DNA from: an uncultured Fibrobacter sp. | GTDB lineage: Bacteria; Fibrobacterota; Fibrobacteria; Fibrobacterales; Fibrobacteraceae | Length of the DNA: 64,000 nt | NCBI GenBank assembly: GCA_946413655.1 | Contig: CAMKLO010000002.1 | Span: forward strand, 62,001-126,000 | Reading direction: 5' to 3' | Shown: piece after piece, positions 37,801-46,349 of the stretch | How positions within the stretch are numbered: position 1 is the first letter of the stretch | Layout of the letters: each line of letters begins with the position of its first letter | Notes under the pieces: generated by a model | What the model was told of the DNA's origin: nothing | The model's database searches: none | What the model saw: only the letters and a program-made list of their open reading frames with translations | Translations under genes and position numbers: made by a program

Positions 37801-40800
37801 AAGGGGAACGGTGATGTTCAGCTGGACTCCTGCTGATACGAATCACTATTTGCTGAAACTGGATTCTGTCAAGGGAACTTGTGCGTATTACGAAACAGAT
37901 TCGCTTCTCACTACGGTGGCTAAGACGCATATTCTCGATGGTGGTGCGAGCTATATCCATCTCCAGGGAACGCCTGGCAAGACTTATTATTTTGCAGTGA
38001 CCGATTCTTTGCAAAACACTTCGCGTAACAAGAATTTTGTGGCGCAAGTCATTGTTCCTTACGTTTTGTTTGTTGAATCGACTCGTGGGCGAGCCGTTCC
38101 GTCGGGAAATGTCTACGTTGCTCCGGGCGCCGATACGGCTGTGTATGCGATTCCCTATGGTGGTTATAACTTTGATTCTTGGAAAGTTGTTTCGGGGGCT
38201 GCAAAAATCGACAGCTCGACGAATTTCAGGACTAGGGTTGAACCGCAAACGAGCTATTGCCATATAAAGGCCGAATTTGAACTGGATTCTGCGACTGTTC
38301 CTGAAGTGAAAATTACCGATCTTGATTTGAGCAACCATCCGGGTATTTGTGCCCAGGTGTCCGTTGTCGACCAGAATAACGGAAAGCCTATTGCAGGGCT
38401 TGATTCATCGGATTTTGTCCTGTTCCAGGATAATGTGTCCTTGCCTGCCCAGACGATGACGATTCAAGATTTTAGCGGCGTTTCCGTGGCGCTTGTTGTC
38501 GATGAAAGTGCTTCAATGTCCAATAACAGCCGAATGGTCAATGCCAAAAAAGCCATTCGCCAGTTTATCGAAGAAATGGGGCCCTACGACAGGACCGCGA
38601 TTGTCGGCTTTACGGGTGATGCTAGGGCAGATGTGCATCAGACGATGACTTCTGATAAAAAACTGTTGCTGGAGGCTGTTGACCGCCTGAATGCCGATGG
38701 TAATTGGACTAACATCAACACGGGCGCAAAGGTTGGCGTGCAGCAAGTTGTGGGGGAAACGAACCCGACGGCTGTGATTGTATTCTCGGACGGTATAAAC
38801 AACCATGATTCCACAACTACGGCAGAAGCATTGAGCGCCGCTCATAGCGTGAATACGACATTCTATACGATTGCCGTGGAAACGAATACGAACACCGTTT
38901 TGAAGGATTTGGCCGATGGAACCGGTGGAACTTACACGGACGCCCCGAGTGCAACGCAGTTGGCCGAAATTTATGCGACTATTCGCGGTTCCGTGCAGTC
39001 GCGTTATGTCCTTTGCTACCAGAGTCCGGATGCTGTCTTTGACGGCGATTCGCACATGGTGGAAATCAAGACGAAGTTCATGAACAAGAATGCTGCCGAT
39101 ACGGCGTATTGGGACGAAGGCTCCAAGCCGCCTGTTGTCGATTTGACTCCCGATACTTGGAAATTGGTGGGTGTCGATCAGCCGGAAAACACGAGCCTTA
39201 CAATTGATGTCTATGTGCGTTCCAAGGCCGGGATTACGGATGTAACGCTCCATGCTAGGGATGTGAGTTTGACGAATGACGCATACAAGTCGTATACAAT
39301 GACTCAAGTTAACGATAGCCTTTGGCGCTACGTGATTCCTGGTAGTTCGGTAAAATACCCTGGCATTGATTTTTATGTCGTGGCAACGGATTCTAACAGC
39401 CTTATCGGTAAGACTCCGGCGGTGGCAAATCCGTCAAAGGAACCTTATACGATTCCGGTGAAAACTGATGTGCCCGTGGTCAAGATGGATACCCTTGCTT
39501 GTGTTGATATCATTGGAAACTATGGTACGATGCGCTTTAAGGTCACGGATGGCGATTCGATTAGTCAAGTGACGTTGTTTTACAAGGACACCTTGGCGGT
39601 TCTCTTTGATGAACTGTCGATGGCTGAGGTGAACGGATATTGGGTTGCTTCAATCCCGTCCAGTGCATTTGACCGCAATATCATTGAATTCTATGTCCGT
39701 GCCATTGATGGCGTCGGTGCATCGTCGCGCTGGCCTTTGAAGCAGAATAGCAGGATTCCTGCTTGTGAACGGAAACAAATTGCAGATGTTCCGGATGTCA
39801 TCGAAATTGTGAATGCGGATGATGCTCGTGCGACGATTGGACGCGAAACGCAAAAAGTGGGTCTGACTCTTGTGACGGAGGATTTCACGAACTCGGTCGA
39901 TGTTGTTCAAGCGAAGCTTTCTTGCCTTGCTTCGGGCGATGTCGAAAAAAATATTGAACTCGTTGAAAAGAGTTCCGGTTACTTTGAAACCCTTAATCCG
40001 ATTTTGAAAAATGAAGATCCTGCCGATAGAGGTGATGGGAAGATTTCGTGCAGTCCGAGCGATACGCTTGTCGCCGAATACATGGATCCTCTTTACGGCA
40101 CTTATGCGCGCGATACTGTAATTATCAACTATTCCGTTATCGATCTCCCGGATACCATCAGGATTGTAAATGCTGATTCTGCCAATGCAAAGATTGTGAG
40201 CGAAACGAAGAAGTTGAATCTGACTCTTGTGACGGAGGATTTCACAAACGCCGTTGATACGGTTCAGGTGAAACTTTCTTGCCTTTCTTCGGGCGATATC
40301 GAAAGGAAAATTGAACTCGTTGAAAAGAGTTCCGGTTACTTTGAAACTCTTAACCCTGTTCTGAAAAATATTGACGTAGCTATTAGAGGCGATGGCGAGA
40401 TCTCGTGTGACGGCCACGATACGCTAGTCGCCGAATACATGGACCCGCTTTTTGGCACTTATGCGCGCGATACGGTGTTCCTTGACTATTCTATTGAGGA
40501 TGTGCCGGACACCATCAAGATTATGAATGCGGACGAGGCTCAAATATCGATTGAACGCGAAACGGACAAACTCAATCTGAGCTTGGTGACGGAAGATTTC
40601 ACGAAGTCGGTAGATACGTTAAGGGTGAAACTTTCTTGCCTTGCTTCGGGCGATGTCGAAAACAACATTGAACTCGTTGAAAAGGAATCCGGCTATTACG
40701 AAACACGCAAATCTATTTCGAAGAACGAATATGCGGCAAAGGTAGACGACGGTGCGATTTCGTGCACGGGACGCGATACTCTTGTCGCTGAATACAAGGA

Positions 40801-42343
40801 TCCGCTTTTCGGCACATATGCGTACGACACTGTGGCGATAATTAGGGATTCCGTGGATTTCGGTTACAAGTTCTTGGATCAGGCTGGTAAAAAGGATCTC
40901 GATTCTGTTGAAACGGGCGATTCGGCTAAGTTCCGCATCCGCTTGACTGCGTACAGCAACTCCATTCATGTCAAGGACACTTTGAATGTGCTCTTGCTGA
41001 CCAACAAGGGCGATTCTCTGTGGGTCAAGGCTATAGAAACTGATGTTTATTCTTCGACTTTTGAATATAAAGGAACGTTCAACTTTGTTTACGACAAGAG
41101 CGATCTTGAAAGAACAAGACTGGATGCCTTGTTTGATTTGGATACTTCCTATAATCGTGTCATCATTACGGCTAAGGTCAAAAATGACAATTTGGGCAAG
41201 AAACGGGATTCGCTGGTTGTGTTCTCGAATTACATTCCGGCGGATTATGCCGAAATTTACGATGCCAATAAAGATGGCAAGGCCGATTCCATCCGTGTTC
41301 ATTTTGTCGCTAAGAACAAAGATGGTATCGAAGGTATAGATACCCTGTATTGGAACAAGGCGGGTGGCACATGGCGCAGCATCGCTAAGAAAAAGTTCCG
41401 AATGGTAAGCAAGGATTCTTGGGCCGAGGCTTCGTTGAAAGAACCGTTTGATTACGGCGCCACGGCTCTTGATGTGGACGAACCGTATCTTAGGTTGGCC
41501 AAGCCCAAGGGCGGTTTCTCGCAAAAGGTGAAAATCAAGGATAAGATTGGAGCGGTCCCCGTGAAAGCTGTTAAGCGTCCTGGTATGATTTCCATTGAGG
41601 AATATATGGAATGCTCGAACGATGTACCTCCCGATACGCTAGAAATCACTTTGTCTGAACCGATCAAGAATAACGGCAAGGAAGGAAGTGGGAAAAAGGC
41701 CGCCTGGAGAAAATTGTTTACCTATTCGGCAGACTGCAAGGATACAAATGATTATTCGCTGAATATTACGGAAATGCTCAAAAAGGATTCGGCAGGTCTT
41801 GTTTGGTCGTTTGTTCTTGGCGACCACAATATCATGACGGATAATTGCATTCGGACAAATCCCAAATCGACTTATGTGGATGGCCAAAAGAATTCCATGG
41901 GACGTGGTGGGGTGAAGATTGAAGGCAATAACGGAAACTTGTATCTGTACGAGGTTGTCGCTACGCCTGCGGTGAGCGGTATTGAATCGAAGGCTGAATG
42001 GATTGCTCCAAAGAAGCATGAATGGAGCCGTGTCCCGGATACGCTTTCTGTGATTCGAGTCGCCAGTATCATGCCCTATAAGGCTTATGTGAATATCTAT
42101 GACGGGTACTCGAACGTGGTTGCGTCGTTCACGAGGGAATTCGGCGAAAAGGGTGAAATGAAGGAAGAAATCCGTGGCAATGATGAAAATCATGCCAAGG
42201 TAGGGTTCCTGCACTGGAATAACCGTTCCGATGAAGGTCGTAAGGTGGGTACCGGAGTTTATATCTGGCGTATCGAATTCAAGTTCAAGGACGGCCATTC
42301 CGAGTCCCGTTTGGTAAAAACTGGCGTGAAAAGAAAGAAATAA
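34886..42343 (+). CDS. Giant secreted vWA protein with alternating PPC-like and InlB-like repeats
   Basis: 2485 residues from ATG 34886; the in-frame TTG 30 bases upstream lies inside the promoter box. The signal peptide ends near CLANA. Residues 20-1160 hold six alternating pairs: a PPC-like beta unit (YPxT...NYY...GVRFxFxAPxxG.Y) and an InlB-B-type unit (FxxWxVxSGxxxFxD). A vWA domain follows (about 1195-1380) with a complete MIDAS: DESAS near 1204, Thr in GNWTNINTG and FSDG. Three repeats of about 120 residues (around 1635-1985, each with LVTEDFTxxVD...SGYxET...DTLVAEYxDP) come next. The end has a FlgD-like strand (GTGVYIWRIEF) and the basic tail TGVKRKK. Probably a surface adhesin; ligand unknown. 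Confidence 0.82.
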   Translation: MLRWTTLCVVFFTCLANAVVEHGTVFPITETAQTYSAEDNYYDSTYTNRVRFSYTPAKSGLCTVSSSYKDYSFYRYLYYYETDDTFSNYKKYGSSYYTPSLSFKCDEGETYYFAVVVSSSSDYDEYFDIKMVRRDIAIVSVQGRTYPDTVAQDTSLSITASLNTGERFAGWKIDEGTGSFVDAKSRSTYFTPTSEKVTLSYNVEKGEVYEITKTEKKYNLYDNYYSISTSSGVRFFFVAPADGGYVFNLKKDSTEYAYFRRYPTGTFSSYEWYKYTYNVASDSLALAAGDSVFYTVTSGNSRDSLMSFSISYDTLPTVKLTVESSSPECSTTVKSKKVLENTIVFIEAIGNKGYRPDGWTLVSGSHKFRDSTAYSIRDTIESDTRIRLNCREAKLIDVTDKPQTYTPSKDFYEISPSNGMKFRYEAPTPGIYVLRYQSNGFSGTYRYHGNDSTFMSTKKSASGSSTYFSFNLGASSGGERLYSSVVPYSEYYWPYSVSVVALPAGTVNIDGQTKVDTLAIGDFLDVTAPLDYGAHFEHWTVVSGKGSFSDSSLRTSNFTLKESAVIKPVTSTLPLYELTDQFKGYTFKNNGSQSRSNKYGIRAYFNPPEDGMYGIQMKTSRGAYIYNYTTDSSFFSYSSMLCSMGGCRMMRTLTADNKQYYQFVQSTETYMGDSVWIRAVKTLKLRSDTSGAGYVYVGLDYRNYDSTYVVGDSVPIKAFTDEDDQKFSKWTVSSGSCKIIDPTKSSTYAVLNGDCTVKAHFVTGTMYKITDVATKYTLVDNFYSRAPSYGVRYFFVAPTDGSYTFAFRSIDMYMTIERYSDGSFSSSVNRYNGTYSRYETYNLTAGDSIFYIVKNYYTADTLKPFWVNYSQSKINIEVTAGDNGSVSPSRYTDAWSGAAYPITATANSGYRFDKWVFESGTGTFDDPDYYSTVVFAAESVTVKALFRRGDIYPLTTTAETYNFQKHYFSDKQRGTVMFSWTPADTNHYLLKLDSVKGTCAYYETDSLLTTVAKTHILDGGASYIHLQGTPGKTYYFAVTDSLQNTSRNKNFVAQVIVPYVLFVESTRGRAVPSGNVYVAPGADTAVYAIPYGGYNFDSWKVVSGAAKIDSSTNFRTRVEPQTSYCHIKAEFELDSATVPEVKITDLDLSNHPGICAQVSVVDQNNGKPIAGLDSSDFVLFQDNVSLPAQTMTIQDFSGVSVALVVDESASMSNNSRMVNAKKAIRQFIEEMGPYDRTAIVGFTGDARADVHQTMTSDKKLLLEAVDRLNADGNWTNINTGAKVGVQQVVGETNPTAVIVFSDGINNHDSTTTAEALSAAHSVNTTFYTIAVETNTNTVLKDLADGTGGTYTDAPSATQLAEIYATIRGSVQSRYVLCYQSPDAVFDGDSHMVEIKTKFMNKNAADTAYWDEGSKPPVVDLTPDTWKLVGVDQPENTSLTIDVYVRSKAGITDVTLHARDVSLTNDAYKSYTMTQVNDSLWRYVIPGSSVKYPGIDFYVVATDSNSLIGKTPAVANPSKEPYTIPVKTDVPVVKMDTLACVDIIGNYGTMRFKVTDGDSISQVTLFYKDTLAVLFDELSMAEVNGYWVASIPSSAFDRNIIEFYVRAIDGVGASSRWPLKQNSRIPACERKQIADVPDVIEIVNADDARATIGRETQKVGLTLVTEDFTNSVDVVQAKLSCLASGDVEKNIELVEKSSGYFETLNPILKNEDPADRGDGKISCSPSDTLVAEYMDPLYGTYARDTVIINYSVIDLPDTIRIVNADSANAKIVSETKKLNLTLVTEDFTNAVDTVQVKLSCLSSGDIERKIELVEKSSGYFETLNPVLKNIDVAIRGDGEISCDGHDTLVAEYMDPLFGTYARDTVFLDYSIEDVPDTIKIMNADEAQISIERETDKLNLSLVTEDFTKSVDTLRVKLSCLASGDVENNIELVEKESGYYETRKSISKNEYAAKVDDGAISCTGRDTLVAEYKDPLFGTYAYDTVAIIRDSVDFGYKFLDQAGKKDLDSVETGDSAKFRIRLTAYSNSIHVKDTLNVLLLTNKGDSLWVKAIETDVYSSTFEYKGTFNFVYDKSDLERTRLDALFDLDTSYNRVIITAKVKNDNLGKKRDSLVVFSNYIPADYAEIYDANKDGKADSIRVHFVAKNKDGIEGIDTLYWNKAGGTWRSIAKKKFRMVSKDSWAEASLKEPFDYGATALDVDEPYLRLAKPKGGFSQKVKIKDKIGAVPVKAVKRPGMISIEEYMECSNDVPPDTLEITLSEPIKNNGKEGSGKKAAWRKLFTYSADCKDTNDYSLNITEMLKKDSAGLVWSFVLGDHNIMTDNCIRTNPKSTYVDGQKNSMGRGGVKIEGNNGNLYLYEVVATPAVSGIESKAEWIAPKKHEWSRVPDTLSVIRVASIMPYKAYVNIYDGYSNVVASFTREFGEKGEMKEEIRGNDENHAKVGFLHWNNRSDEGRKVGTGVYIWRIEFKFKDGHSESRLVKTGVKRKK

Positions 42344-42364
42344 GCTAGTTTTATAATTATAACC

Positions 42365-42395
42365 TTGAGAGGGGTTCATAAAAAAACTAAATTTG
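42365..42395 (+). promoter_or_regulatory. Putative FCB-type promoter of the transketolase gene
   Basis: TTG (42365-42367), 20-base spacer, TAAATTTG (42388-42395). This is the best match in the window to the Bacteroidetes -33/-7 pattern. The most upstream in-frame TTG codon (42393) falls inside this box and so cannot be the start. Confidence 0.6.
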
Positions 42396-42452
42396 GGTCG
42401 CTTATTTCATGGGCGGCCCTTCGCCCTTTCATTCGAAAGTGAGGTTAAAAAA

Positions 42453-44528
42453 GTGGAAGACAGGTTAGTTACAAAAGCAGCTGACAACGTCCGTATTCTT
42501 TCTGCCGCGATGGTGCAGAAGGCCAAGTCTGGGCATCCGGGTGGAGCTATGGGCGCCGCCGATGCCATTACGCTTTTGTTTGCCGAATTTTTGCGCTTCG
42601 ATCCGGACGATGCCAACTGGATGGCTCGTGATCGTTTCTTCATGGATCCGGGGCACATGAGTCCGCTTCTTTATTCCGAACTCGTCCTTACCAACCGCCT
42701 CACGCTTGATGACGTGAAGAACTTCCGCCAGCTCGGCAGCCGCACACCAGGCCACCCTGAACTCGATGTCGCTCTCGGTATCGAAAACTCCTCGGGCCCC
42801 CTCGGTATCGGTCATGGTATTGCTCTCGGTTCTGCTATCGCCGAACGCTTCATGGTCGAACGCTTCGGTTCGATTCTCGAACACAAGACGGTTTGCCTCG
42901 TTTCTGACGGCGGTCTCGAAGAAGAAATCGCCTACGGCGTGGGCCGTATCGCCGGCCACCTCAAGCTTTCGAATCTCATTTTCTTTTATGATGCAAACCA
43001 GGTGCAGTTGAGCTGCAAGACCGAAGACGTGATGAGCCACGACTTCATTGGTCAGTATGAATCCTGGGGCTTCCGCGTTATCGAGTGCGACGGTTCCAAT
43101 ATCGCCGAACTCCGCAAGGCTTTCAAGGCCGCCTGGGCCGAGAAGGAAAAGCCGACGCTCGTGTTCGGCCACACCACGATGGCGAAGGGCGCTGTCGCCG
43201 AAGACGGCAAGAGCTACGAAGGTGCTGTCTCTACGCATGGACAGCCGCTCAATGCTGCCGGTGCTTCTACCTCTGCAACAGTCAAGAACCTTGGTGGTAA
43301 TCCGGATGATCCGTTCCTGGTGTTCGATGATGTGAAGGCTGGCTTTGAAGCCCGCGCCGAAGAACTCCGTAAGGAAGTTGCCGAATGGAAGAAGGCTAAG
43401 GCTGCATGGGACAAGGAAAACGCCGAAAAGTCCGCAACACTCAACGAATGGCTCTCTGGCAAGGGAGTCAAGCTCAACCTCTCGAATCTCCCGATTAAGG
43501 AAGGCGTTGCCACCCGCGTCACTAGCGGTACGGTCCTCGGTTACCTCGCCGAAAATTACCACAACATCATTTGCAGTTCCGCTGACCTTTCGAACTCCGA
43601 CAATACGCAGGCTTTCCTCGACAGAACGGGTATCTTCCGTGCTGGTGATTTCAAGGGTGCTTTCGTTCAGGTCGGTGTTGCTGAACTCACGATGGGCGCA
43701 ATTGCGAACGGTATCGCCCTCCAGGACGGTCTCTATCCGATTTGCGCAACGTTCTTCGTGTTCAGCGACTTCATGAAGCCCGCTATCCGCATGGCCGCTC
43801 TCATGGGTCTTCCGGTCAAGTACGTGTTTACGCACGACAGCTTCCGCGTGGGCGAAGACGGCCCGACGCACCAGCCCATCGAACACGAAACGCAGATTCG
43901 CTTGCTCGAAAGCCTCACGAAGGAAAACGGCAAGGCTGAAATGCTCGTCCTCCGCCCGGCTGATGCTTACGAAACTCTTGCCGCCTGGGAAATGGCTTTT
44001 GAAAACAACGACAGCCCGACAGCGCTTATCCTTACACGCCAGGTGGTGAACACGCTCCCCGGCGAAAACCGCTACGAAGCCGCCAAGGCTTGCCGCAAGG
44101 GCGCCTACATCGTCAGCGACAATACCGCCACAGGCAAGAACCCGGATCTTACTTTGGTTGCAAACGGAAGTGACGTTCTCCTTGAGCATCAGGCTGCTGA
44201 ACTCCTCCGCGCCGAAGGCAAGGCCGTTCGCGTAGTCTCCATGATCAGCCCAGCACTCTTCCTCAAGCAGGACAAGGCATATCGCGACAGCATTATTGCT
44301 CCGTGGACTCCTGTGTTCGCAAAGTCCAGCGGTCTTCCGCTCTTGTTTGCCCAGGTCGTAGGCGGCTTTGGCAAGGTCTCCGGTCTCGAACGCTTTGGCG
44401 CATCTGCTCCGGCTGGCGTCCTCGAGAAGGAATTTGGCTATACTCCGGAAGCCGTTGCGGCAGCCGCGAAGGAATACCTCGCTGAATTCAAGGCAAACGT
44501 CGAAGCCTTCAAGAAAGCGAACGCATAA
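42453..44528 (+). CDS. tkt: Transketolase
   Basis: 691 residues, thiamine-diphosphate-dependent transfer of two-carbon units in the pentose phosphate pathway. GTG 42453 is preferred: GAGG lies 8 bases upstream and the protein then begins MEDRLVTKAADNVRILSAAMV. Family signatures: KSGHPGGAMG, FFMDPGHMSPLLYS, PGHPE, GPLGIGHGIALGSAIAE, FTHDSFRVGEDGPTHQPIEH and LTRQVVNTLP. The ThDP motif reads SDGGLEEE instead of the usual GDGxxxEG. Codon use is strongly biased to C-ending codons, as for a highly expressed gene, and this bias creates a long empty antisense frame. A clear terminator follows. Confidence 0.94.
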   Translation: MEDRLVTKAADNVRILSAAMVQKAKSGHPGGAMGAADAITLLFAEFLRFDPDDANWMARDRFFMDPGHMSPLLYSELVLTNRLTLDDVKNFRQLGSRTPGHPELDVALGIENSSGPLGIGHGIALGSAIAERFMVERFGSILEHKTVCLVSDGGLEEEIAYGVGRIAGHLKLSNLIFFYDANQVQLSCKTEDVMSHDFIGQYESWGFRVIECDGSNIAELRKAFKAAWAEKEKPTLVFGHTTMAKGAVAEDGKSYEGAVSTHGQPLNAAGASTSATVKNLGGNPDDPFLVFDDVKAGFEARAEELRKEVAEWKKAKAAWDKENAEKSATLNEWLSGKGVKLNLSNLPIKEGVATRVTSGTVLGYLAENYHNIICSSADLSNSDNTQAFLDRTGIFRAGDFKGAFVQVGVAELTMGAIANGIALQDGLYPICATFFVFSDFMKPAIRMAALMGLPVKYVFTHDSFRVGEDGPTHQPIEHETQIRLLESLTKENGKAEMLVLRPADAYETLAAWEMAFENNDSPTALILTRQVVNTLPGENRYEAAKACRKGAYIVSDNTATGKNPDLTLVANGSDVLLEHQAAELLRAEGKAVRVVSMISPALFLKQDKAYRDSIIAPWTPVFAKSSGLPLLFAQVVGGFGKVSGLERFGASAPAGVLEKEFGYTPEAVAAAAKEYLAEFKANVEAFKKANA

Positions 44529-44551
44529 TCGCAAAAGAAAAAACGTTTTAA

Positions 44552-44579
44552 AAACGGTGCCTGACGGTGCCGTTTTTTT
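44552..44579 (+). terminator. Terminator after transketolase
   Basis: AAACGGTGCC (44552-44561) pairs with GGTGCCGTTT (44566-44575, two G-U pairs), then seven Ts in total. Confidence 0.85.
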
Positions 44580-44603
44580 ATTTCCCCAAATCATTCGCCA
44601 ACC

Positions 44604-44650
44604 GTCATTAACTACTACAGACCATTGACTAACTACTATTGACCGACTAT
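44604..44650 (+). repeat. GACTAACTACTATTGACC-type tandem words
   Basis: GTCATTAACTACTACAGACC is followed by a variant (ATTGACTAACTACTATTGACC). It shares word composition with the arrays at 29779-29815 and 31541-31572, and lies between the transketolase terminator and the nrdR promoter. Confidence 0.45.
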
Positions 44651-44668
44651 GTAATTTTATGGTGATAT

Positions 44669-44698
44669 TTGTCGTATTTCGTTAAAAAAAACTATATT
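44669..44698 (+). promoter_or_regulatory. Putative promoter of nrdR, leaderless start
   Basis: TTGTCG (44669-44674), 18-base spacer, TATATT (44693-44698). ATG 44705 lies where transcription would be expected to begin, and no Shine-Dalgarno sequence is present. Confidence 0.5.
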
Positions 44699-44704
44699 CA
44701 AGCC

Positions 44705-45151
44705 ATGATTTGCCCGTTTTGCAAGAAAGACAACGACAAGGTCGTCGATAGCCGCGTGAGCGGTTCTTCGATTCGCCGCCGTCGCGAATGTTGCGAGTGC
44801 GGTCGTCGCTTTACGACCCGTGAGTATATTGAACTTCAGCCGTTGACTGTTATTAAGCGCAGTGGTGAACGTGAACCGTTCCAGCGTGAAAAACTTTTGC
44901 GCGGTATCATGAACTCCTGCAAAAAACGTCCGGTATCCATCGACGATATTGAACAGCTTGTGACGCGTGTCGAGAATTCGCTTCAGACATCCGAAAGCTT
45001 TGAAGTCAGTTATGACCAAATTGGCAATCTCGTGATGCAGGAACTCAAGAAACTCGACGCTGTTGCTTATGTGCGCTTTGCTTCGATTTACCGCGAATTC
45101 AAGGAAGTGGGCGAGTTTGTCGATCAAATCAAGACGTTAGATAAATCCTAG
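44705..45151 (+). CDS. nrdR: Transcriptional repressor NrdR
   Basis: A 148-residue repressor of ribonucleotide reductase genes that senses ATP/dATP. ATG 44705 gives the canonical start MICPFCKKDNDKVVDSR. The zinc ribbon has four Cys (CPFC and CCECGRRF), with RRRRECCECG matching the family. The ATP-cone follows (VIKRSGEREPFQREKLLRGI...VAYVRFASIYREF). Length is normal. No NrdR box or nrd gene was identified in the window. Confidence 0.95.
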   Translation: MICPFCKKDNDKVVDSRVSGSSIRRRRECCECGRRFTTREYIELQPLTVIKRSGEREPFQREKLLRGIMNSCKKRPVSIDDIEQLVTRVENSLQTSESFEVSYDQIGNLVMQELKKLDAVAYVRFASIYREFKEVGEFVDQIKTLDKS

Positions 45152-45271
45152 ACGAAAGAACGCTCGCCATGCTCGCTATAGACGACAAATGCATACGGCG
45201 AATGAAGCAGGATTGCTTGCAAGCCTATTTCTGAGCCGAGCATTTGGCACTTGTGCAGAGACGAAAGTGTT

Positions 45272-45360
45272 GTCATCCTGGAGGGCGTGAAACGTCCGAC
45301 GGAATCCAGTGAATTTTCTATTTTTGCTGCGTCATCCTGAACAACGTGAAGGATCCAGTC
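45272..45360 (+). repeat. Two copies of a GTCATCCTG...ATCCAGT repeat
   Basis: Copy one (45272-45313) runs from GTCATCCTG to GGAATCCAGTGAA. Copy two (45331-45360) runs from GTCATCCTG to GGATCCAGTC, ending just before the methyltransferase start. An inverted copy lies at about 9677-9713. The 45152-45271 stretch before it has no clear gene. Confidence 0.55.
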
Positions 45361-45367
45361 AATTTCA

Positions 45368-46342
45368 ATGAAAAATCTTCTCCAATCCGCTTTTGAAAAA
45401 CGTGCGCCGCTGTTCGATGTGACGGATGCGTATCGTGTCGTGAATGGGGTTGCGGACGGTTTCCCGGGCCTTACGATAGACAAGTTCGGTAATCGTTACC
45501 AAATGCAGTTTTTTGGACCGGAGCTCCTCACGAATAAAAGTGAAATTGTCGAAGCTGTTGTGGCGCAGTTCAATCCCGTTTGCATTGTCGTGAAAGAACG
45601 CCTCTCGAGTTCTGGACGCTCGTTGGAAAACGCTCCGATGGAAGTCGTGGTGGGTACTCGCGAAGATGCTGTAGGCGTTGTGAGTGAAGGCAAGGCGAAG
45701 TTTCATGTGGATTTGATGGATACTGTCAACCCGGGGCTTTTCCTGGACATGCGCCATGTGCGCCTTGAGGTAGAAAATCGGTTCCGTGAAATGTCCGGCG
45801 CATTCCCGGCGCATCCCGGCCTTCGGTTCCTCAATCTTTTCAGCTATACTTGCAGTTTTTCTGTGCATGCTCGGTTGGGCGGTGCTGCTGTGGCAACTAA
45901 CGCCGACATCAGCGGAAAAATTCTCGACAAGGGTCGTGAAAATTATGCACTCAATGGTCTCGATTTGCGTCCAGGAGAGTTTTTCCGTGGTAACGCTATC
46001 GAGTATGTGCGCTGGGCGAAAAAGAAGGGACTCCGTTTTGACGGTATCGTTCTCGACCCGCCAAGCTTTGCACGTTTCAAGGGCTTTAACTTTAACGTTC
46101 GTGAGCATTTGATGCCGCTTGTTGCGGAATGTGCGGAACTCCTCAATTTGAACGGATTCTTTATGGTGAGTTCCAATTACAGTGAATTTAACTTGTCTGC
46201 TTTTTCGCGAAATGTTCTTGCCGCTGTCGCATCTGTTCATCCGCAGGCGCGAACAGCGTGGCAAAAATCTCAGGACATTGACTTTGTCGGGAGCGGTTCG
46301 ACGAAGGATTCTTGCCTTGTCGCTACAATGGTTGAAGTGTAA
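45368..46342 (+). CDS. Class I SAM-dependent methyltransferase, RlmI-like
   Basis: 324 residues. A short N-terminal region (FDVTDAYRVVNGVADGFPGLTIDKFG) matches the central domain of RlmI/RlmK-type 23S rRNA cytosine methyltransferases, but the PUA domain that precedes it in RlmI is missing. The Rossmann domain shows FLDMRHVR, LNLFSYTCSFSVHARLGG (SAM-binding motif I) and VLDPPSFAR (motif IV). A catalytic Cys comparable with C5-cytosine enzymes was not identified. The rRNA substrate is inferred. It starts just after two palindromic-type repeats, with no obvious ribosome-binding site. Confidence 0.8.
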   Translation: MKNLLQSAFEKRAPLFDVTDAYRVVNGVADGFPGLTIDKFGNRYQMQFFGPELLTNKSEIVEAVVAQFNPVCIVVKERLSSSGRSLENAPMEVVVGTREDAVGVVSEGKAKFHVDLMDTVNPGLFLDMRHVRLEVENRFREMSGAFPAHPGLRFLNLFSYTCSFSVHARLGGAAVATNADISGKILDKGRENYALNGLDLRPGEFFRGNAIEYVRWAKKKGLRFDGIVLDPPSFARFKGFNFNVREHLMPLVAECAELLNLNGFFMVSSNYSEFNLSAFSRNVLAAVASVHPQARTAWQKSQDIDFVGSGSTKDSCLVATMVEV

Positions 46343-46349
46343 TATTAGA

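Noticed and set aside
42393..42452. Upstream TTG start for transketolase adding 20 residues
   Set aside because: The TTG lies inside the TAAATTTG promoter box, and GTG 42453 has a well-placed GAGG.
42465..44594. A 709-codon open frame antisense to transketolase
   Set aside because: It mirrors the strongly biased codon use of the transketolase gene, which carries clear family motifs. No ribosome-binding site or recognisable domain on the antisense strand.
45148..45243. 31-codon minus-strand frame (MLGSEIGLQAILLHSPYAF...)
   Set aside because: Lies in repeat-rich DNA between nrdR and the methyltransferase, with no ribosome-binding site or homology I can name.
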